DNA of 64,000 bases from Mesobacillus maritimus (GCF_019749255.1 NZ_JACWFH010000008.1:229937-293936), one strand, 5' to 3'. Positions 35,562 through 45,135 are shown, counted from the stretch's first letter. Program-made: numbers and translations. The notes: generated by a model from the sequence alone, not told the origin.

Positions 35562-35574
35562 GGAGTGGAGTTTA

Positions 35575-37053
35575 GTGAGTAAACCGAATGACATGTTGCC
35601 AATTTCAAAATCATTATCAGAAGTTGAATCCTATATGAAAAATCGGATTGGTTTAGGAAACAGCTTTGACTTAGGTGTAAGGAAGCTAACCATCCTAAAA
35701 AAAGGCGTTCATATTTATTATGTGAACGGGTTATGTGATACCTCATTTATTATTGAAATGGTAAAAGAATTAGTAGGGATAAATGATCGTGAAAGAATTT
35801 CTACACAGTTACAGAGTATTATTGAAAATAGAATTGTCCACCAATCTGTTGAACAGGTTAAAACGATGGACGAAGTGGTTGACCAGGTTTTATCGGGATT
35901 AGTAGTTGTTATTACAGAGGGGGAAGGAATCGGTCTAGTTGTTGATGTTAGGAGCTACCCTGGTCGTCAACCTGAAGAACCTGATACTGAGAAAGTAGTA
36001 CGTGGTTCTAGGGATGGGTTCGTTGAAAATATCATTGTCAATACTGCATTGACAAGAAGAAGAATCCGTGATGAGCGTCTCCGTTTCGAAATTATGAAAG
36101 TGGGAGAACGGTCAAAAACAGATATTGCTATCGGCTATATAAGGGATGTCGCAGATCCTACTTTAGTCGAAGTCATAAAAAAAGAACTAAACGCCATTAA
36201 CATTGACGGTCTTACTATGGCAGATAAAACAGTGGAAGAATTTATTGTAAAACAAGGCTATAACCCTTTTCCGCTGGTAAGATATACGGAAAGAGCAGAT
36301 GTTGCTGCTACCCATTTATTAGAGGGGCATGTTCTTATTTATGTTGATACATCACCAAGTGTCATCATTACACCGACTACCTATTTCCACCACTTGCAGC
36401 ATGCCGAGGAGTATAGACAGTCTCCGGGTGTAGGAACATTGGTAAGATGGATACGTTTCTTGGGAGTTGCAGCATCACTGCTTCTGCTGCCATTTTGGTA
36501 TTTATTTGTTCAGAACCCAGACCTTTTGCCAGATGCTCTATCCTATATAGGACCAAATGATAAATCAAATATCCCTATTCTCTTACAGATATTTTTTGCG
36601 GATATTGGAATTGAATTTTTAAGGCTAGCTGCGATACATACTCCCACCCCCCTTTCTACGGCAATGGGCTTAATTGCTGCTGTTTTAATTGGGCAGATTG
36701 CCATCGATGTAGGGTTGTTTGTACCAGAGGTTATTCTCTATGTATCATTGGCAGCCATTGGCACCTATGCTACTCCGAGTTATGAATTAAGTATGGCAAA
36801 TAAAATCGGTAGAATTTTTTTGCTAATTGTAACTGCGATTTTCCGCATTCCAGGGTTCGTTGTAGGGATAACCGTTTGGTTACTATTACTCGCAAGTATC
36901 AGATCTTTAAACACACCATACCTATGGCCATTTTTACCTTTTGCACCGAAAGCATTTATGCAAATTCTTATCCGTCGAGCTGTTCCAGGTGCTAAGATCC
37001 GTCCGAGCATTGTTCATGCACAAAATCGATCAAGACAGCCTGCGAAAAACTAG
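35575..37053 (+). CDS. spoVAF: Spore germination protein SpoVAF (GerA A-subunit family)
   Basis: This inner-membrane protein is related to germinant receptor A subunits (GerAA). The N-terminal soluble part has DMLPISKSLSEVESYMKNRI and SGLVVVITEGE, then SRDGFVENIIVNTALTRRRI. At least four hydrophobic spans follow from residue about 290, and the C-terminus is basic. The GerA-type PTPLSTAMGLIAAVLIGQIA motif is clear. In B. subtilis SpoVAF works with SpoVAEA in spore germination. No SpoVAEA gene is present here. GTG at 35575 follows AAAGGAGTGGAG. The length of 492 aa is normal. Confidence 0.93.
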   Translation: MSKPNDMLPISKSLSEVESYMKNRIGLGNSFDLGVRKLTILKKGVHIYYVNGLCDTSFIIEMVKELVGINDRERISTQLQSIIENRIVHQSVEQVKTMDEVVDQVLSGLVVVITEGEGIGLVVDVRSYPGRQPEEPDTEKVVRGSRDGFVENIIVNTALTRRRIRDERLRFEIMKVGERSKTDIAIGYIRDVADPTLVEVIKKELNAINIDGLTMADKTVEEFIVKQGYNPFPLVRYTERADVAATHLLEGHVLIYVDTSPSVIITPTTYFHHLQHAEEYRQSPGVGTLVRWIRFLGVAASLLLLPFWYLFVQNPDLLPDALSYIGPNDKSNIPILLQIFFADIGIEFLRLAAIHTPTPLSTAMGLIAAVLIGQIAIDVGLFVPEVILYVSLAAIGTYATPSYELSMANKIGRIFLLIVTAIFRIPGFVVGITVWLLLLASIRSLNTPYLWPFLPFAPKAFMQILIRRAVPGAKIRPSIVHAQNRSRQPAKN

Positions 37054-37120
37054 ATTAGCTTAATTGCGTGTTCCCTAAAACTATGGTAAAGTAATTTTAA
37101 TTTTTAATTAGTTGCCGTAG

Positions 37121-37166
37121 TAAAGAATAAGGAATAGGAGGGGGAATTTCTTATTCTTATTCTTAT
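37121..37166 (+). other. A/T-rich inverted and hexamer repeat in the lysA leader
   Basis: AAGAATAAGGAATA can pair with the TATTCTTATTCTT run that contains about four TTATTC repeats, with one bulge. It could fold in the lysA mRNA leader. It is not a lysine riboswitch as far as I can tell. Confidence 0.35.
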
Positions 37167-37201
37167 TCATAATTTTAGGGAGAAAGAAATGAGGGAGATA
37201 C

Positions 37202-38521
37202 ATGCAATTGCATGGAACAGCAAAAGTAAATAATCGTGGGCATCTCGAAATAGGCGGCATGGATACCGTAGCTCTTGTAGAACAATTTGGAACTCCGCTG
37301 TATGTTTATGATGTTGCGTTAATTCGGGAACGTGCCCAAAGCTTTAAAAAAACGTTTGAGACACTAGGGGTAAAAGCTCAGGTGGCTTATGCAAGTAAGG
37401 CCTTTTCAACTGTGGCCATGGTTCAGCTTGCAGACGAAGAAGGGTTATCCCTTGATGTTGTCTCAGGTGGGGAACTTTTTACAGCATTATCTGCAGGTTT
37501 TCCAGCTGAGAAAATACATTTTCATGGAAATAATAAGAGCCTTGAAGAATTAGACATGGCAATTGAAAAAGAAATAGGCTGTTTTGTCGTCGATAATTTT
37601 TATGAATTAGAACTATTAGATGAACTCTGTAGAGCGAGAGAAAAAGTAGTGAACATTCTCCTTCGCGTAACACCAGGGATAGAAGCACATACTCATGACT
37701 ATATTTTAACAGGGCAAGATGACTCAAAATTTGGTTTTGGTTTGTTAAACGGGCAAGCGGATGAAGCGATTAGTATAGCGATGAGTGCAAAGAACTTAAA
37801 CCTTTTGGGCGTCCACTGTCATATTGGGTCGCAAATTTTTGAAACAACTGGTTTCCTTGTTGCTGCTAAAAAGATATTCGAAAAGCTCAAGGAATGGAAA
37901 GATGAAAAATCCTTTGAGGCTAAGGTGTTAAATCTTGGTGGTGGTTTTGGGATTCGCTATACTAGTGAAGATGATCCAATTCCAGCCTCCCAATATGTTG
38001 AGGAGATCATTGGTGAGGTAAGGAAGCATGCAGATCGCTATCAGATGACTATGCCGGAAATTTGGATTGAGCCAGGCCGTTCGATGGTTGGAGATGCTGG
38101 TACCACCTTGTATCGGGTCGGGTCAAGAAAAGAAGTTCCTAATGTGAGACAATACCTAGCTGTCGATGGTGGGATGAGTGATAATTTACGCCCTGCACTC
38201 TATCAGGCAAAGTATGAAGCGATTCTAGCTAATAAGGCCCTTGAAGAACCAGAAGAAACGGTGTCTATTGCTGGGAAATGTTGTGAATCAGGGGATATGT
38301 TAATTTGGGACTTGCCATTACCTAAATCAGAAAGTGCTGATATTTTAGCCGTTTTTTGTACAGGTGCGTACGGATATTCCATGGCAAATAATTATAACCG
38401 AATCCCTAGACCACCAGTTGTTTTTGTTGAAAATGGAAAAGCGAGACTTGTGGTTAAACGTGAATCATACGAGGATATGGTTCGCCTTGATTTGCCACTT
38501 AAAGAAATTATAAAAAAATAA
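37202..38521 (+). CDS. lysA: Diaminopimelate decarboxylase
   Basis: This PLP enzyme makes L-lysine from meso-diaminopimelate. The PLP-binding Lys is in VAYASKAFS (about residue 62). GVHCHIGSQ, LGGGFGIRY, the GRSMVGDAGT stretch and the C-terminal CCESGDML with FCTGAYGYSM complete the group IV decarboxylase pattern. The length of 439 aa is normal. ATG at 37202 is six bases after GAGGGAG. The position after spoVAF is conserved with B. subtilis. A hairpin-forming leader precedes it. Confidence 0.97.
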   Translation: MQLHGTAKVNNRGHLEIGGMDTVALVEQFGTPLYVYDVALIRERAQSFKKTFETLGVKAQVAYASKAFSTVAMVQLADEEGLSLDVVSGGELFTALSAGFPAEKIHFHGNNKSLEELDMAIEKEIGCFVVDNFYELELLDELCRAREKVVNILLRVTPGIEAHTHDYILTGQDDSKFGFGLLNGQADEAISIAMSAKNLNLLGVHCHIGSQIFETTGFLVAAKKIFEKLKEWKDEKSFEAKVLNLGGGFGIRYTSEDDPIPASQYVEEIIGEVRKHADRYQMTMPEIWIEPGRSMVGDAGTTLYRVGSRKEVPNVRQYLAVDGGMSDNLRPALYQAKYEAILANKALEEPEETVSIAGKCCESGDMLIWDLPLPKSESADILAVFCTGAYGYSMANNYNRIPRPPVVFVENGKARLVVKRESYEDMVRLDLPLKEIIKK

Positions 38522-38553
38522 AGCTACCGCTTGGTGGCTTTATTTTTTTATCT
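38514..38553 (+). terminator. Rho-independent terminator after lysA
   Basis: AAATAAAGCTACC pairs with GGTGGCTTTATTT around GCTT, followed by more T. The stop codon lies in the stem. Confidence 0.88.
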
Positions 38554-38695
38554 GTGTTTAATAACTATTCCCTAGGGTGGCAGTCAACCCCTCGTATAAC
38601 ATAGCAGTTTTTAGAATATGTGCTCAAGTACCATTATTTTTATTAATTGGCTTTTCGATAATGTTGCGGTAGAATATCTGTGGGAGGTTGGACAG

Positions 38696-38791
38696 ATGAA
38701 AAGGAATAATTGGCTGTTGTTTGTACTCCTGCTCATTTTTACATTGGCTTGGGGTGTTTTTTACTGGTTTGTTATCGTTCCTAATCAATAA
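38696..38791 (+). CDS. Single-helix membrane miniprotein, 31 aa
   Basis: A short frame starts at ATG 38696 with GGGAGGTTG eight bases upstream. It reads MKRNNWLLFVLLLIFTLAWG then VFYWFVIVPNQ. That is a basic start, one membrane helix of about 22 residues and a short tail. It lies in an otherwise non-coding 450-bp gap between lysA and ribT. I know no family for it. The ribosome binding site and clean helix argue for a real gene, but no promoter is certain. Confidence 0.6.
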   Translation: MKRNNWLLFVLLLIFTLAWGVFYWFVIVPNQ

Positions 38792-38961
38792 AAAAATTGT
38801 TGATTAAGATGAGTGGATTTATTCCATTTAGTGAACCTGCTATCTAGTTCATGCATAAGCTACATAAGGTTTAAAATCATCCAGTTGTGGGAAAACTGAA
38901 TTTGTTATAATAAAAAATTTTAGCTTATTAAAGTATTATTTTATGTATAGTTCAATAATGA

Positions 38962-39354
<393 letters not shown>

Positions 39355-39375
<21 letters not shown>

Positions 39376-39882
39376 TCTTTCCTCTATTGCCCTTTCTCTC
39401 TCAAGGATTACATCGCTTCTATCTCTCATTAAGTGTTTGTCCACCAAGGTTTTATCTAGAGTATTGCTACCCTTTCCCCAATGTAACTTTAGTTTTTCAC
39501 ATTCACTCAAGCATTGTTTCATCAAAACCTGATCGTCTACAGGTAAATCAATGCTCCTGTACGGCTGACGTGAAATTATTTTTGCTTTTCTTTCTTCCAT
39601 CAGCTTTATTAGTTCGGAATAATTGATTCCGAGTTGAGTACACTTTTGTGGTTGACTGGTCAAAATCGCTGCAGATTTATTATGTGTTCTTAATGCTCCA
39701 GAAAAATTTCCTCTTCTGTAATGATAGGATGAAACGGCTAACTGAATAAAACCAACCCAAATAGATTCTTTATTTCCAGAGTCCACTTCTTTCCAATAGT
39801 CCTCTAGGACTTCATGACATTCAAAGTAATCTCGGTCGCCATGAAAGTGGACAAGATATTGAATAAAAGCCTTTGGAACCAT
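39355..39882 (-). CDS. ypuF: YpuF-like protein (DUF309)
   Basis: This is a 175-aa helical protein. The DUF309 signature is visible in YLVHFHGDRDYFECHEVLEDYW and LAVSSYHYRRGNFSGALRTHNKS. The family has two conserved helices that resemble TPR-like folds and a His/Glu pocket, and no biochemical role is known. The position between ribT and scpA matches ypuF in B. subtilis. The start is ATG at 39882 after GAGGGGGAAG on the minus strand. It converges with ribT over a shared hairpin. Confidence 0.87.
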
Positions 39883-40057
39883 CGCATCTTCCCCCTCTTA
39901 ATAAAATTATCTTTAGCTTAACATATTTATGTAAAAGGAACAGACGTCATGTATCTTCATCCCAATAAATTTATGGATATGACCCATCCAATCCTCTATA
40001 CTAAGGAAGAACTACATAGACATTAGACAAACTACTACAGATTTTGGTGAGGAAACA

Positions 40058-40828
40058 ATGGAACATAATGAATATAATGTCAAAATAGAAGCGTTTGAGG
40101 GGCCGCTAGATTTGCTCCTCCATTTAATAAATAGACTAGAAATTGATATCTATGATATTCCAGTTGCGGAGATAACTGAACAGTATCTAATTTTTATCCA
40201 TGCGATGAAAGAGCTTAAGCTAGATATAGCGAGCGAATATCTTGTAATGGCAGCCACATTGCTAGCTATAAAAAGTAAAATGCTTCTACCAAAGCATGAG
40301 GATGAATCAGAAGAAGCTTTTAGTTATGAGGATGAAGAAGATCCAAGGGATGAACTAGTCGAGAGATTAATTGAGTATAAAAAGTTTAAGGAAGCGGCAA
40401 TAGAATTTAAGTCGCTTGAAAAGGACCGTGGTTTAATGTATACAAAACCACCTAGTGATTTATCTGAATTTACGAAGGATACACAAATTGAGAAAAGTGA
40501 TGTGGATGTGAGTATCTATGATATGCTCGCAGCATTACAAAAGCTCATGCGACGAAAGAAACTTCAAAAGCCGTTAGCGACAAGAATTACTAGGCAGGAA
40601 ATTCCAATTGAGAAACGGATGGCTGAAATCATTGACCAACTAGCTTCAGGCGGACGAAAGAGGTTTCAAGAGCTTTTCCCTGTGCATGATCGCGGCCATA
40701 TTGTGGTAACTTTTCTTGCAGTTTTGGAACTTATGAAACGCCAGGAAGTTCATGTTGAACAGGAGCAGAACTTTGCAGAGATTTTTGTGACATCACAGAA
40801 GGGAGCAGGTAAGGTTGGAAATCGTTAA
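40058..40828 (+). CDS. scpA: Segregation and condensation protein A
   Basis: This is the kleisin subunit of the SMC-ScpAB condensin. The N-terminal helical domain starts [20 protein letters not shown], which is the family signature and binds the SMC neck. An acidic stretch follows ([18 protein letters not shown]). The C-terminal winged helix ([15 protein letters not shown]) binds the SMC head. It has 256 aa. ATG at 40058 follows GGTGAGG. It overlaps scpB by 14 bp, consistent with tight co-translation. Confidence 0.96.
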   Translation: MEHNEYNVKIEAFEGPLDLLLHLINRLEIDIYDIPVAEITEQYLIFIHAMKELKLDIASEYLVMAATLLAIKSKMLLPKHEDESEEAFSYEDEEDPRDELVERLIEYKKFKEAAIEFKSLEKDRGLMYTKPPSDLSEFTKDTQIEKSDVDVSIYDMLAALQKLMRRKKLQKPLATRITRQEIPIEKRMAEIIDQLASGGRKRFQELFPVHDRGHIVVTFLAVLELMKRQEVHVEQEQNFAEIFVTSQKGAGKVGNR

Positions 40829-41393
40829 TTGGAAAGGCATACTTGAAAGTGTCTTATTTGCTGCCGGAGATGAGGGACTTTCCTTAAAACAAATCGCCAC
40901 TGTTTTAGAAGTTGATGAAATTAAGGCCCAAGGAATCATTAGTGAAATGCAGCATGAATACGAAAAGGACGAAAACCGTGGCATTCTGCTTGTACAAATT
41001 GCAGGAGTGTTTCAGCTTGCAACAAAAAAGGAACATGCAGAATATTTAAAGCGTCTTGTAGAATCGCCGGGGACCTCTCATCTTTCACAGGCTGCACTCG
41101 AAACCCTTGCGATTATTGCTTATAAACAGCCAATAACAAGAATAGAAATTGAGGAAATACGTGGTGTGAAAACAGAACGACCCCTTCAAACCTTAGCTTC
41201 TAGAGCCTTAATAAAGGAAGTGGGTCGTGCAGAAGGCGCCGGTCGTGCTTATTTGTATGGGACAACAAAAGAGTTTTTAGATTATTTTGGACTGAAAAAC
41301 ATTGCCGAGTTGCCACCACTTCCAGAAAAAATTGAAGATGAGGAAGTTCAGGCTGAAGCCGATTTGTTCTTTGAAAAATTTAATGAACTATAG
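40815..41393 (+). CDS. scpB: Segregation and condensation protein B
   Basis: This is the second accessory subunit of condensin. Two winged-helix domains are visible: [20 protein letters not shown] with the first helix-turn-helix, and [20 protein letters not shown] in the second. The tail [12 protein letters not shown] is conserved. The 192-aa length is normal. The start is TTG at 40815, inside the scpA end and after a purine-rich AGGTAAGG site. It is a dimeric partner of ScpA. Confidence 0.95.
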   Translation: MEIVNWKGILESVLFAAGDEGLSLKQIATVLEVDEIKAQGIISEMQHEYEKDENRGILLVQIAGVFQLATKKEHAEYLKRLVESPGTSHLSQAALETLAIIAYKQPITRIEIEEIRGVKTERPLQTLASRALIKEVGRAEGAGRAYLYGTTKEFLDYFGLKNIAELPPLPEKIEDEEVQAEADLFFEKFNEL

Positions 41394-41549
41394 ATTTCAG
41401 TAGGTTCATTTAGTTTAAGACAAAGTTCAGAGAATATGGTAAAATTAGAATATTATTATAAAAGGCATTAGGTGCTTTAGTAGGGGCTTTTGCATATTTA
41501 TCATATTAGAGGTACCGTTTGGACCTCCAGACTAACAGGGAGGATAAGT

Positions 41550-41972
41550 ATGTTTATTAGACATTGCAGTGGATATGAACTTGAAAAGGAAAAATCGAAT
41601 ACATCTGAGGATTTTTTCAATCGCAGTGAGGTCACCTATCGTACTGAAGGTGATGAAGAAAAGACAATTTACGTATTATATTTGCGGTATTTTGACGAGA
41701 TGATTAGTACGTTCACACCCTTTCAACAAGATCCTATTTATAAGGCAGGAACCCGTGACATATATTTCAAAGACCTCATTGCCCTTGCCTGTTTATTGAA
41801 AAATCCAGAATTACGTAATCGTAAACGAATATATATAAATTCAGAAAAAGAGTTCGCTTCTATCCTTCAAGGACTTGATTTCAATAAAATCGGTGAAATT
41901 TTCAACCAGATTGAACAAAAAAAGGAGTACGAAATCCGGTCTTCCATGGAATTTATGATTCAACCAGCATAA
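41550..41972 (+). CDS. Unrecognised protein of 140 aa between scpB and ypuI
   Basis: I do not recognise this protein. It starts at ATG 41550 with AGGGAGG eight bases upstream, and the reading frame looks like its neighbours in codon use. It opens MFIRHCSGYELEKEKSN, has an acidic middle (RTEGDEEKTIYVLYLRYFDE), a helical stretch DLIALACLLKNPELRNRKR and a charged end (FNQIEQKKEYEIRSSMEF). No signal peptide, membrane helix or catalytic motif is evident. It sits 156 bp after scpB and 40 bp before ypuI, so it may be transcribed with ypuI. In B. subtilis ypuI follows scpB directly. Confidence 0.75.
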   Translation: MFIRHCSGYELEKEKSNTSEDFFNRSEVTYRTEGDEEKTIYVLYLRYFDEMISTFTPFQQDPIYKAGTRDIYFKDLIALACLLKNPELRNRKRIYINSEKEFASILQGLDFNKIGEIFNQIEQKKEYEIRSSMEFMIQPA

Positions 41973-42011
41973 AAGGGTTTGTTGTTTTTAAATTTTGGGG
42001 GTGCATTTTTT

Positions 42012-42503
42012 ATGGGCAATAAGCTACTTGAAAATCAACTACAGGATGTCAAGAGTTTTCTCGGACAAACTGTCACAGATTTAGAGGGATTTCTAAACTC
42101 TACAACGATAAAAGGGTTAGAAGCGGAAGAATTGACGGGGACTGCTGAATATTATAAGCGGGTCCTTTCAACCATCCGAAAGCTCACGGTGTTCTGTGAG
42201 GAAGGCTTAGAGGCTTGTCAGGTTATTGACAAGGCAAAACCATTTTCGAAGGCAGCAGCTGAAAGAACGCTTTATAGTATTTATAATCATTGTATAGAAG
42301 AGTTCTTTTCACCGAAAAGTGATGTCTGGTATGAAGATAGCAGGTCAGCTTATACAGGTAAAAACTCAATTAAATTCAGAGAGAATGTTCCATTGAGTAT
42401 AAAGGAATTAATCCGCTCAGTTGAAGGTGACTTTCAGCGAATCAGAGAAGAACTTGAGTATTATGAGACAGATTATCGCACGAAGATGCTACATTCTAAA
42501 TAA
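42012..42503 (+). CDS. ypuI: YpuI-like protein (DUF3907)
   Basis: This is a soluble, helical protein of 163 aa. It matches the YpuI family by position after scpB and by the segments LENQLQDVKSFLGQTV, GTAEYYKRVLSTIRKLTVFC, ERTLYSIYNHCIEEFFSPK and ENVPLSIKELI. The function is unknown. ATG at 42012 has GGGGGTG about nine bases upstream. A TTG at 41979 is in frame but has no site of its own. Two hairpin terminators follow. Confidence 0.85.
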   Translation: MGNKLLENQLQDVKSFLGQTVTDLEGFLNSTTIKGLEAEELTGTAEYYKRVLSTIRKLTVFCEEGLEACQVIDKAKPFSKAAAERTLYSIYNHCIEEFFSPKSDVWYEDSRSAYTGKNSIKFRENVPLSIKELIRSVEGDFQRIREELEYYETDYRTKMLHSK

Positions 42504-42555
42504 AATCAAAGTGCGATATACGAACGGATACCATATTAATCCTAAATAATAAGTC

Positions 42556-42606
42556 AAAATGAGTGATCAATTTTTTTATTAAAATTGATCACTCATTTTT
42601 TTATTG
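42556..42606 (+). terminator. Rho-independent terminator after ypuI
   Basis: A long perfect stem (AAAATGAGTGATCAATTTT with its complement at 42581-42600) ends in a T run. Confidence 0.9.
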
Positions 42607-42628
42607 GTTTGGGCACCAAATATGGATT

Positions 42629-42666
42629 TAAAATGGCTCAGTGAACTGAGCTATTTTATTTTTTAA
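42629..42666 (+). terminator. Second hairpin terminator before dacB
   Basis: AAAAT-GGCTCAGT pairs with ACTGAGC-TATTTT around a tiny loop. TATTTTTT follows. With the previous hairpin it isolates dacB from ypuI. Confidence 0.75.
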
Positions 42667-42773
42667 AAGCAGTTCAAATTAGGCTGCATTTTCGTATTAT
42701 GCGACAGGTAACGGAACCCGTTACTAGTCTGACCTTGGGCACTTCCGCTTTTCTTATTTTGGAGTCATAACCA

Positions 42774-42792
42774 CCCTTGTCCTGCATAAACT
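42774..42792 (+). promoter_or_regulatory. Sigma-E-like promoter of dacB-spmA-spmB
   Basis: GTCATAA (42774-42780) and CATAAACT (42785-42792... read with the ATA at 42777-42779) fit sigma-E elements. The first CATA after the GTCATA box is at 42785, so the spacing is shorter than for spoIIM if measured from the A at 42780, and the pair should be treated as tentative. Known family control of this operon is by sigma-E. Confidence 0.4.
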
Positions 42793-42828
42793 TGTACAAA
42801 CTCCCCAAAGAGAGACGAGGTCTGTTCA

Positions 42829-43968
42829 ATGAAGAGGAAATGGATAATTGTATGTTTATTAAGTATGTTACTTTTAAGTCATTTTCCTGTATCTGCAGAG
42901 GCTGTAGGTTCAGTTAGCGCGAGAAACGCTATTCTAATGGAACAGCAAAGCGGACGCGTGCTTTATGAGAAAAGTGCCCATAAGCCTGAACGAATAGCGA
43001 GCATAACCAAAATTATGACTGCAATTTTGGCGATTGAATCAGGGAAGATGAAGGACCAAGTTAAGGTAAGTGGACGTGCGGCGGGTACGGAGGGATCCTC
43101 CTTGTATCTACAATCAGGTGAAAAAATTCTACTTGAGGACCTAGTCTATGGATTGATGCTCAGGTCGGGAAATGATGCTGCTGTTGCAATAGCGGAACAT
43201 GTAGGTGGGAGCCTTGATGGATTCGTATTTTTAATGAATCAAAAGGCGGAGGAAATTGGGATGAAAAACAGTCATTTCGCCAATCCACATGGATTAGATG
43301 ATCATGAAGACCATTATTCCACTGCGTATGACATGGCATTGTTAACTCGATACGCGATGAATAATGATACGTACCGGGAAATTTCTGGTACAAAGGTTCA
43401 TCGTGCCCCAAATCCAAATGAGTCTTGGGATAGAGTCTGGAAGAATAAGAACAGACTATTAACTGGACTATATAAGCACTCAACAGGTGGGAAAACAGGC
43501 TATACAAAGAGAGCGAAAAGAACTTTAGTCTCTACAGCTGCAAAGGATGACTTTGAGCTAATAGCAGTCACCTTAAATGGTCCAGACGATTGGAATGACC
43601 ATATCTATATGTTCGAAGGTGGGTTTGACCAGTACGATATCGCTGAAATTGTTACAGAGGGGAACATTAAGCAGATAAAAGACACTTTCTATAAAGGAAA
43701 GGTTTATCTGGATCACTCGTTTGAATATCCACTAACCTCCGAGGAAGAGGAGAAAGTGAAGGTAGAGTATAAGTTACTTAAGCCGGTGGAAAATGATGAA
43801 AGAGAAATTCCAGATGTAGTCGGTAAAGCAGAGATTTATCTAGGGGAAGATAAAATTAAAGAACTGCCAGTCTACTATAAGCATCAGCATAAGGAAGAGA
43901 ACAAGTCTTTCTTGGAATTCTTCAGAAATATCTTCACTACAGTTATAGGTCTGAAAGAAAATGGTTAA
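42829..43968 (+). CDS. dacB: Spore cortex D-alanyl-D-alanine carboxypeptidase DacB (PBP5*)
   Basis: This enzyme lowers peptide crosslinking in the cortex during spore formation. The signal peptide (about 1-23, ending SAEA) is followed by SxxK (Ser58, Lys61 in ASITK), the RSGNDAA triad and GGKTGYT. The C-terminal domain is shorter than that of DacA. The length of 379 aa fits. ATG at 42829 has GAGG upstream. It overlaps spmA by 8 bp, giving the dacB-spmA-spmB operon of Bacilli. Confidence 0.95.
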   Translation: MKRKWIIVCLLSMLLLSHFPVSAEAVGSVSARNAILMEQQSGRVLYEKSAHKPERIASITKIMTAILAIESGKMKDQVKVSGRAAGTEGSSLYLQSGEKILLEDLVYGLMLRSGNDAAVAIAEHVGGSLDGFVFLMNQKAEEIGMKNSHFANPHGLDDHEDHYSTAYDMALLTRYAMNNDTYREISGTKVHRAPNPNESWDRVWKNKNRLLTGLYKHSTGGKTGYTKRAKRTLVSTAAKDDFELIAVTLNGPDDWNDHIYMFEGGFDQYDIAEIVTEGNIKQIKDTFYKGKVYLDHSFEYPLTSEEEEKVKVEYKLLKPVENDEREIPDVVGKAEIYLGEDKIKELPVYYKHQHKEENKSFLEFFRNIFTTVIGLKENG

Positions 43969-44548
43969 TTATATCTGGGTAGGCATGACAATAATTGGCT
44001 TAGTATTTGCAGCCGTGAATGGGACAATGTCGGAGGTCAATGAGGCCGTCTTTAAAGGGGCTCAGGAAGCTGTTACCTTATGTATCGGATTAATCAGTAT
44101 ATTGGTATTTTGGCTAGGTATGATGCGGATAGCTGAAAATGCTGGTCTTTTAGAGAAACTAGCAAATCTATTTAAACCATTCATCACAAGGTTGTTTCCA
44201 GAGGTGCCGGCTGGACACCCAGCTATGGGGTATATCCTTTCAAATATGATGGCAAATGTATTTGGTCTAGGAAATGCAGCAACTCCTTTAGGAATTAAAG
44301 CAATGGAAGAGCTGAAAAGGTTAAATGGTGGCAAAGATTCTGCTAGTCGTTCGATGATTACATTTTTGGCGATTAACACTTCAAGTATTACTCTTATCCC
44401 AACAACAGTTATTGCTATTAGGATTACGTATGATTCGGCATCTCCGACCGAAATTGTTGGACCAACCTTAATCGCAACGAGTATTTCGACCATTGCTGCT
44501 ATTTTAATAGATAGGTATTTTTATTATCGAAGAAGTAGAAAAGGATGA
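43961..44548 (+). CDS. spmA: Spore maturation protein A
   Basis: This is a 195-aa integral membrane protein of the nucleoside-recognition (Gate) family. Helices at about 5-20, 40-57, 90-110, 130-150 and 165-185 are visible. The Gate signatures are LSNMMANVFGLGNAATPLGIKAM and FLAINTSSITLIPTTVIAIR. It is needed with SpmB for full spore core dehydration and may form a transporter with it. ATG at 43961 overlaps dacB. SpmB follows 7 bp later. Confidence 0.94.
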   Translation: MVNYIWVGMTIIGLVFAAVNGTMSEVNEAVFKGAQEAVTLCIGLISILVFWLGMMRIAENAGLLEKLANLFKPFITRLFPEVPAGHPAMGYILSNMMANVFGLGNAATPLGIKAMEELKRLNGGKDSASRSMITFLAINTSSITLIPTTVIAIRITYDSASPTEIVGPTLIATSISTIAAILIDRYFYYRRSRKG

Positions 44549-44555
44549 CAGCCCT

Positions 44556-45089
44556 ATGCATATAGTCTCGATAATCTCTCTTTGGTTTATTCCAGTTTTA
44601 ATTGGATTTATTCTCCTCTACGGAACAGTAAAAAAAGTACCAACTTATGAAACATTTGTTGAGGGAGGGAAAGAGGGAATTAAAATGGCTTTTTCGATCA
44701 TCCCTTTCTTAGTAGGGATGATGGTAGCTATATCCATTTTTCGTGCATCCGGAGCGCTCGATTTTATGATTGACTGGATGCGCCCTGGGTTAGAGAAATT
44801 CGGAATCCCAGCTGACATTCTCCCACTCGCGATAATAAGACCCATTTCCGGCACCGCTGCATTAGGAATGACAAGTGATTTAATTGCAGCCCATGGCCCT
44901 GATTCGTTTATTGGAAGGCTTGCTTCCACTATTCAAGGGAGTACAGACACTACGTTTTATGTACTAACGGTTTATTTTGGAGCGGTAGGCATTAAGAAAA
45001 TGGGCGATGCCCTTAAGGTAGGATTGCTTGCTGATTTAGCTGGTTTCGCCGCGGCTATAGTGGTTGTTACATTAATGTTTGGAATGTAA
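44556..45089 (+). CDS. spmB: Spore maturation protein B
   Basis: This is the partner of SpmA, a Gate-domain membrane protein of 177 aa. The characteristic stretches are GGKEGIKMAFSIIPFLVGMM, IIRPISGTAALGMTSDLI and GSTDTTFYVLTVYFGAVGI. About five membrane spans are expected. ATG at 44556. It ends the dacB operon before a terminator. Confidence 0.94.
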   Translation: MHIVSIISLWFIPVLIGFILLYGTVKKVPTYETFVEGGKEGIKMAFSIIPFLVGMMVAISIFRASGALDFMIDWMRPGLEKFGIPADILPLAIIRPISGTAALGMTSDLIAAHGPDSFIGRLASTIQGSTDTTFYVLTVYFGAVGIKKMGDALKVGLLADLAGFAAAIVVVTLMFGM

Positions 45090-45096
45090 AATAACA

Positions 45097-45135
45097 CAAA
45101 AGATATCCTTTTTTGAGGGTATCTTTTTTTTGTTT
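45097..45135 (+). terminator. Rho-independent terminator after spmB
   Basis: AAAGATATCC pairs with GGGTATCTTT (one G-U) and is followed by a run of T. Confidence 0.82.

Noticed and set aside
37054-37201. Lysine riboswitch before lysA
   Set aside because: The leader is too short and lacks the conserved L-box blocks.
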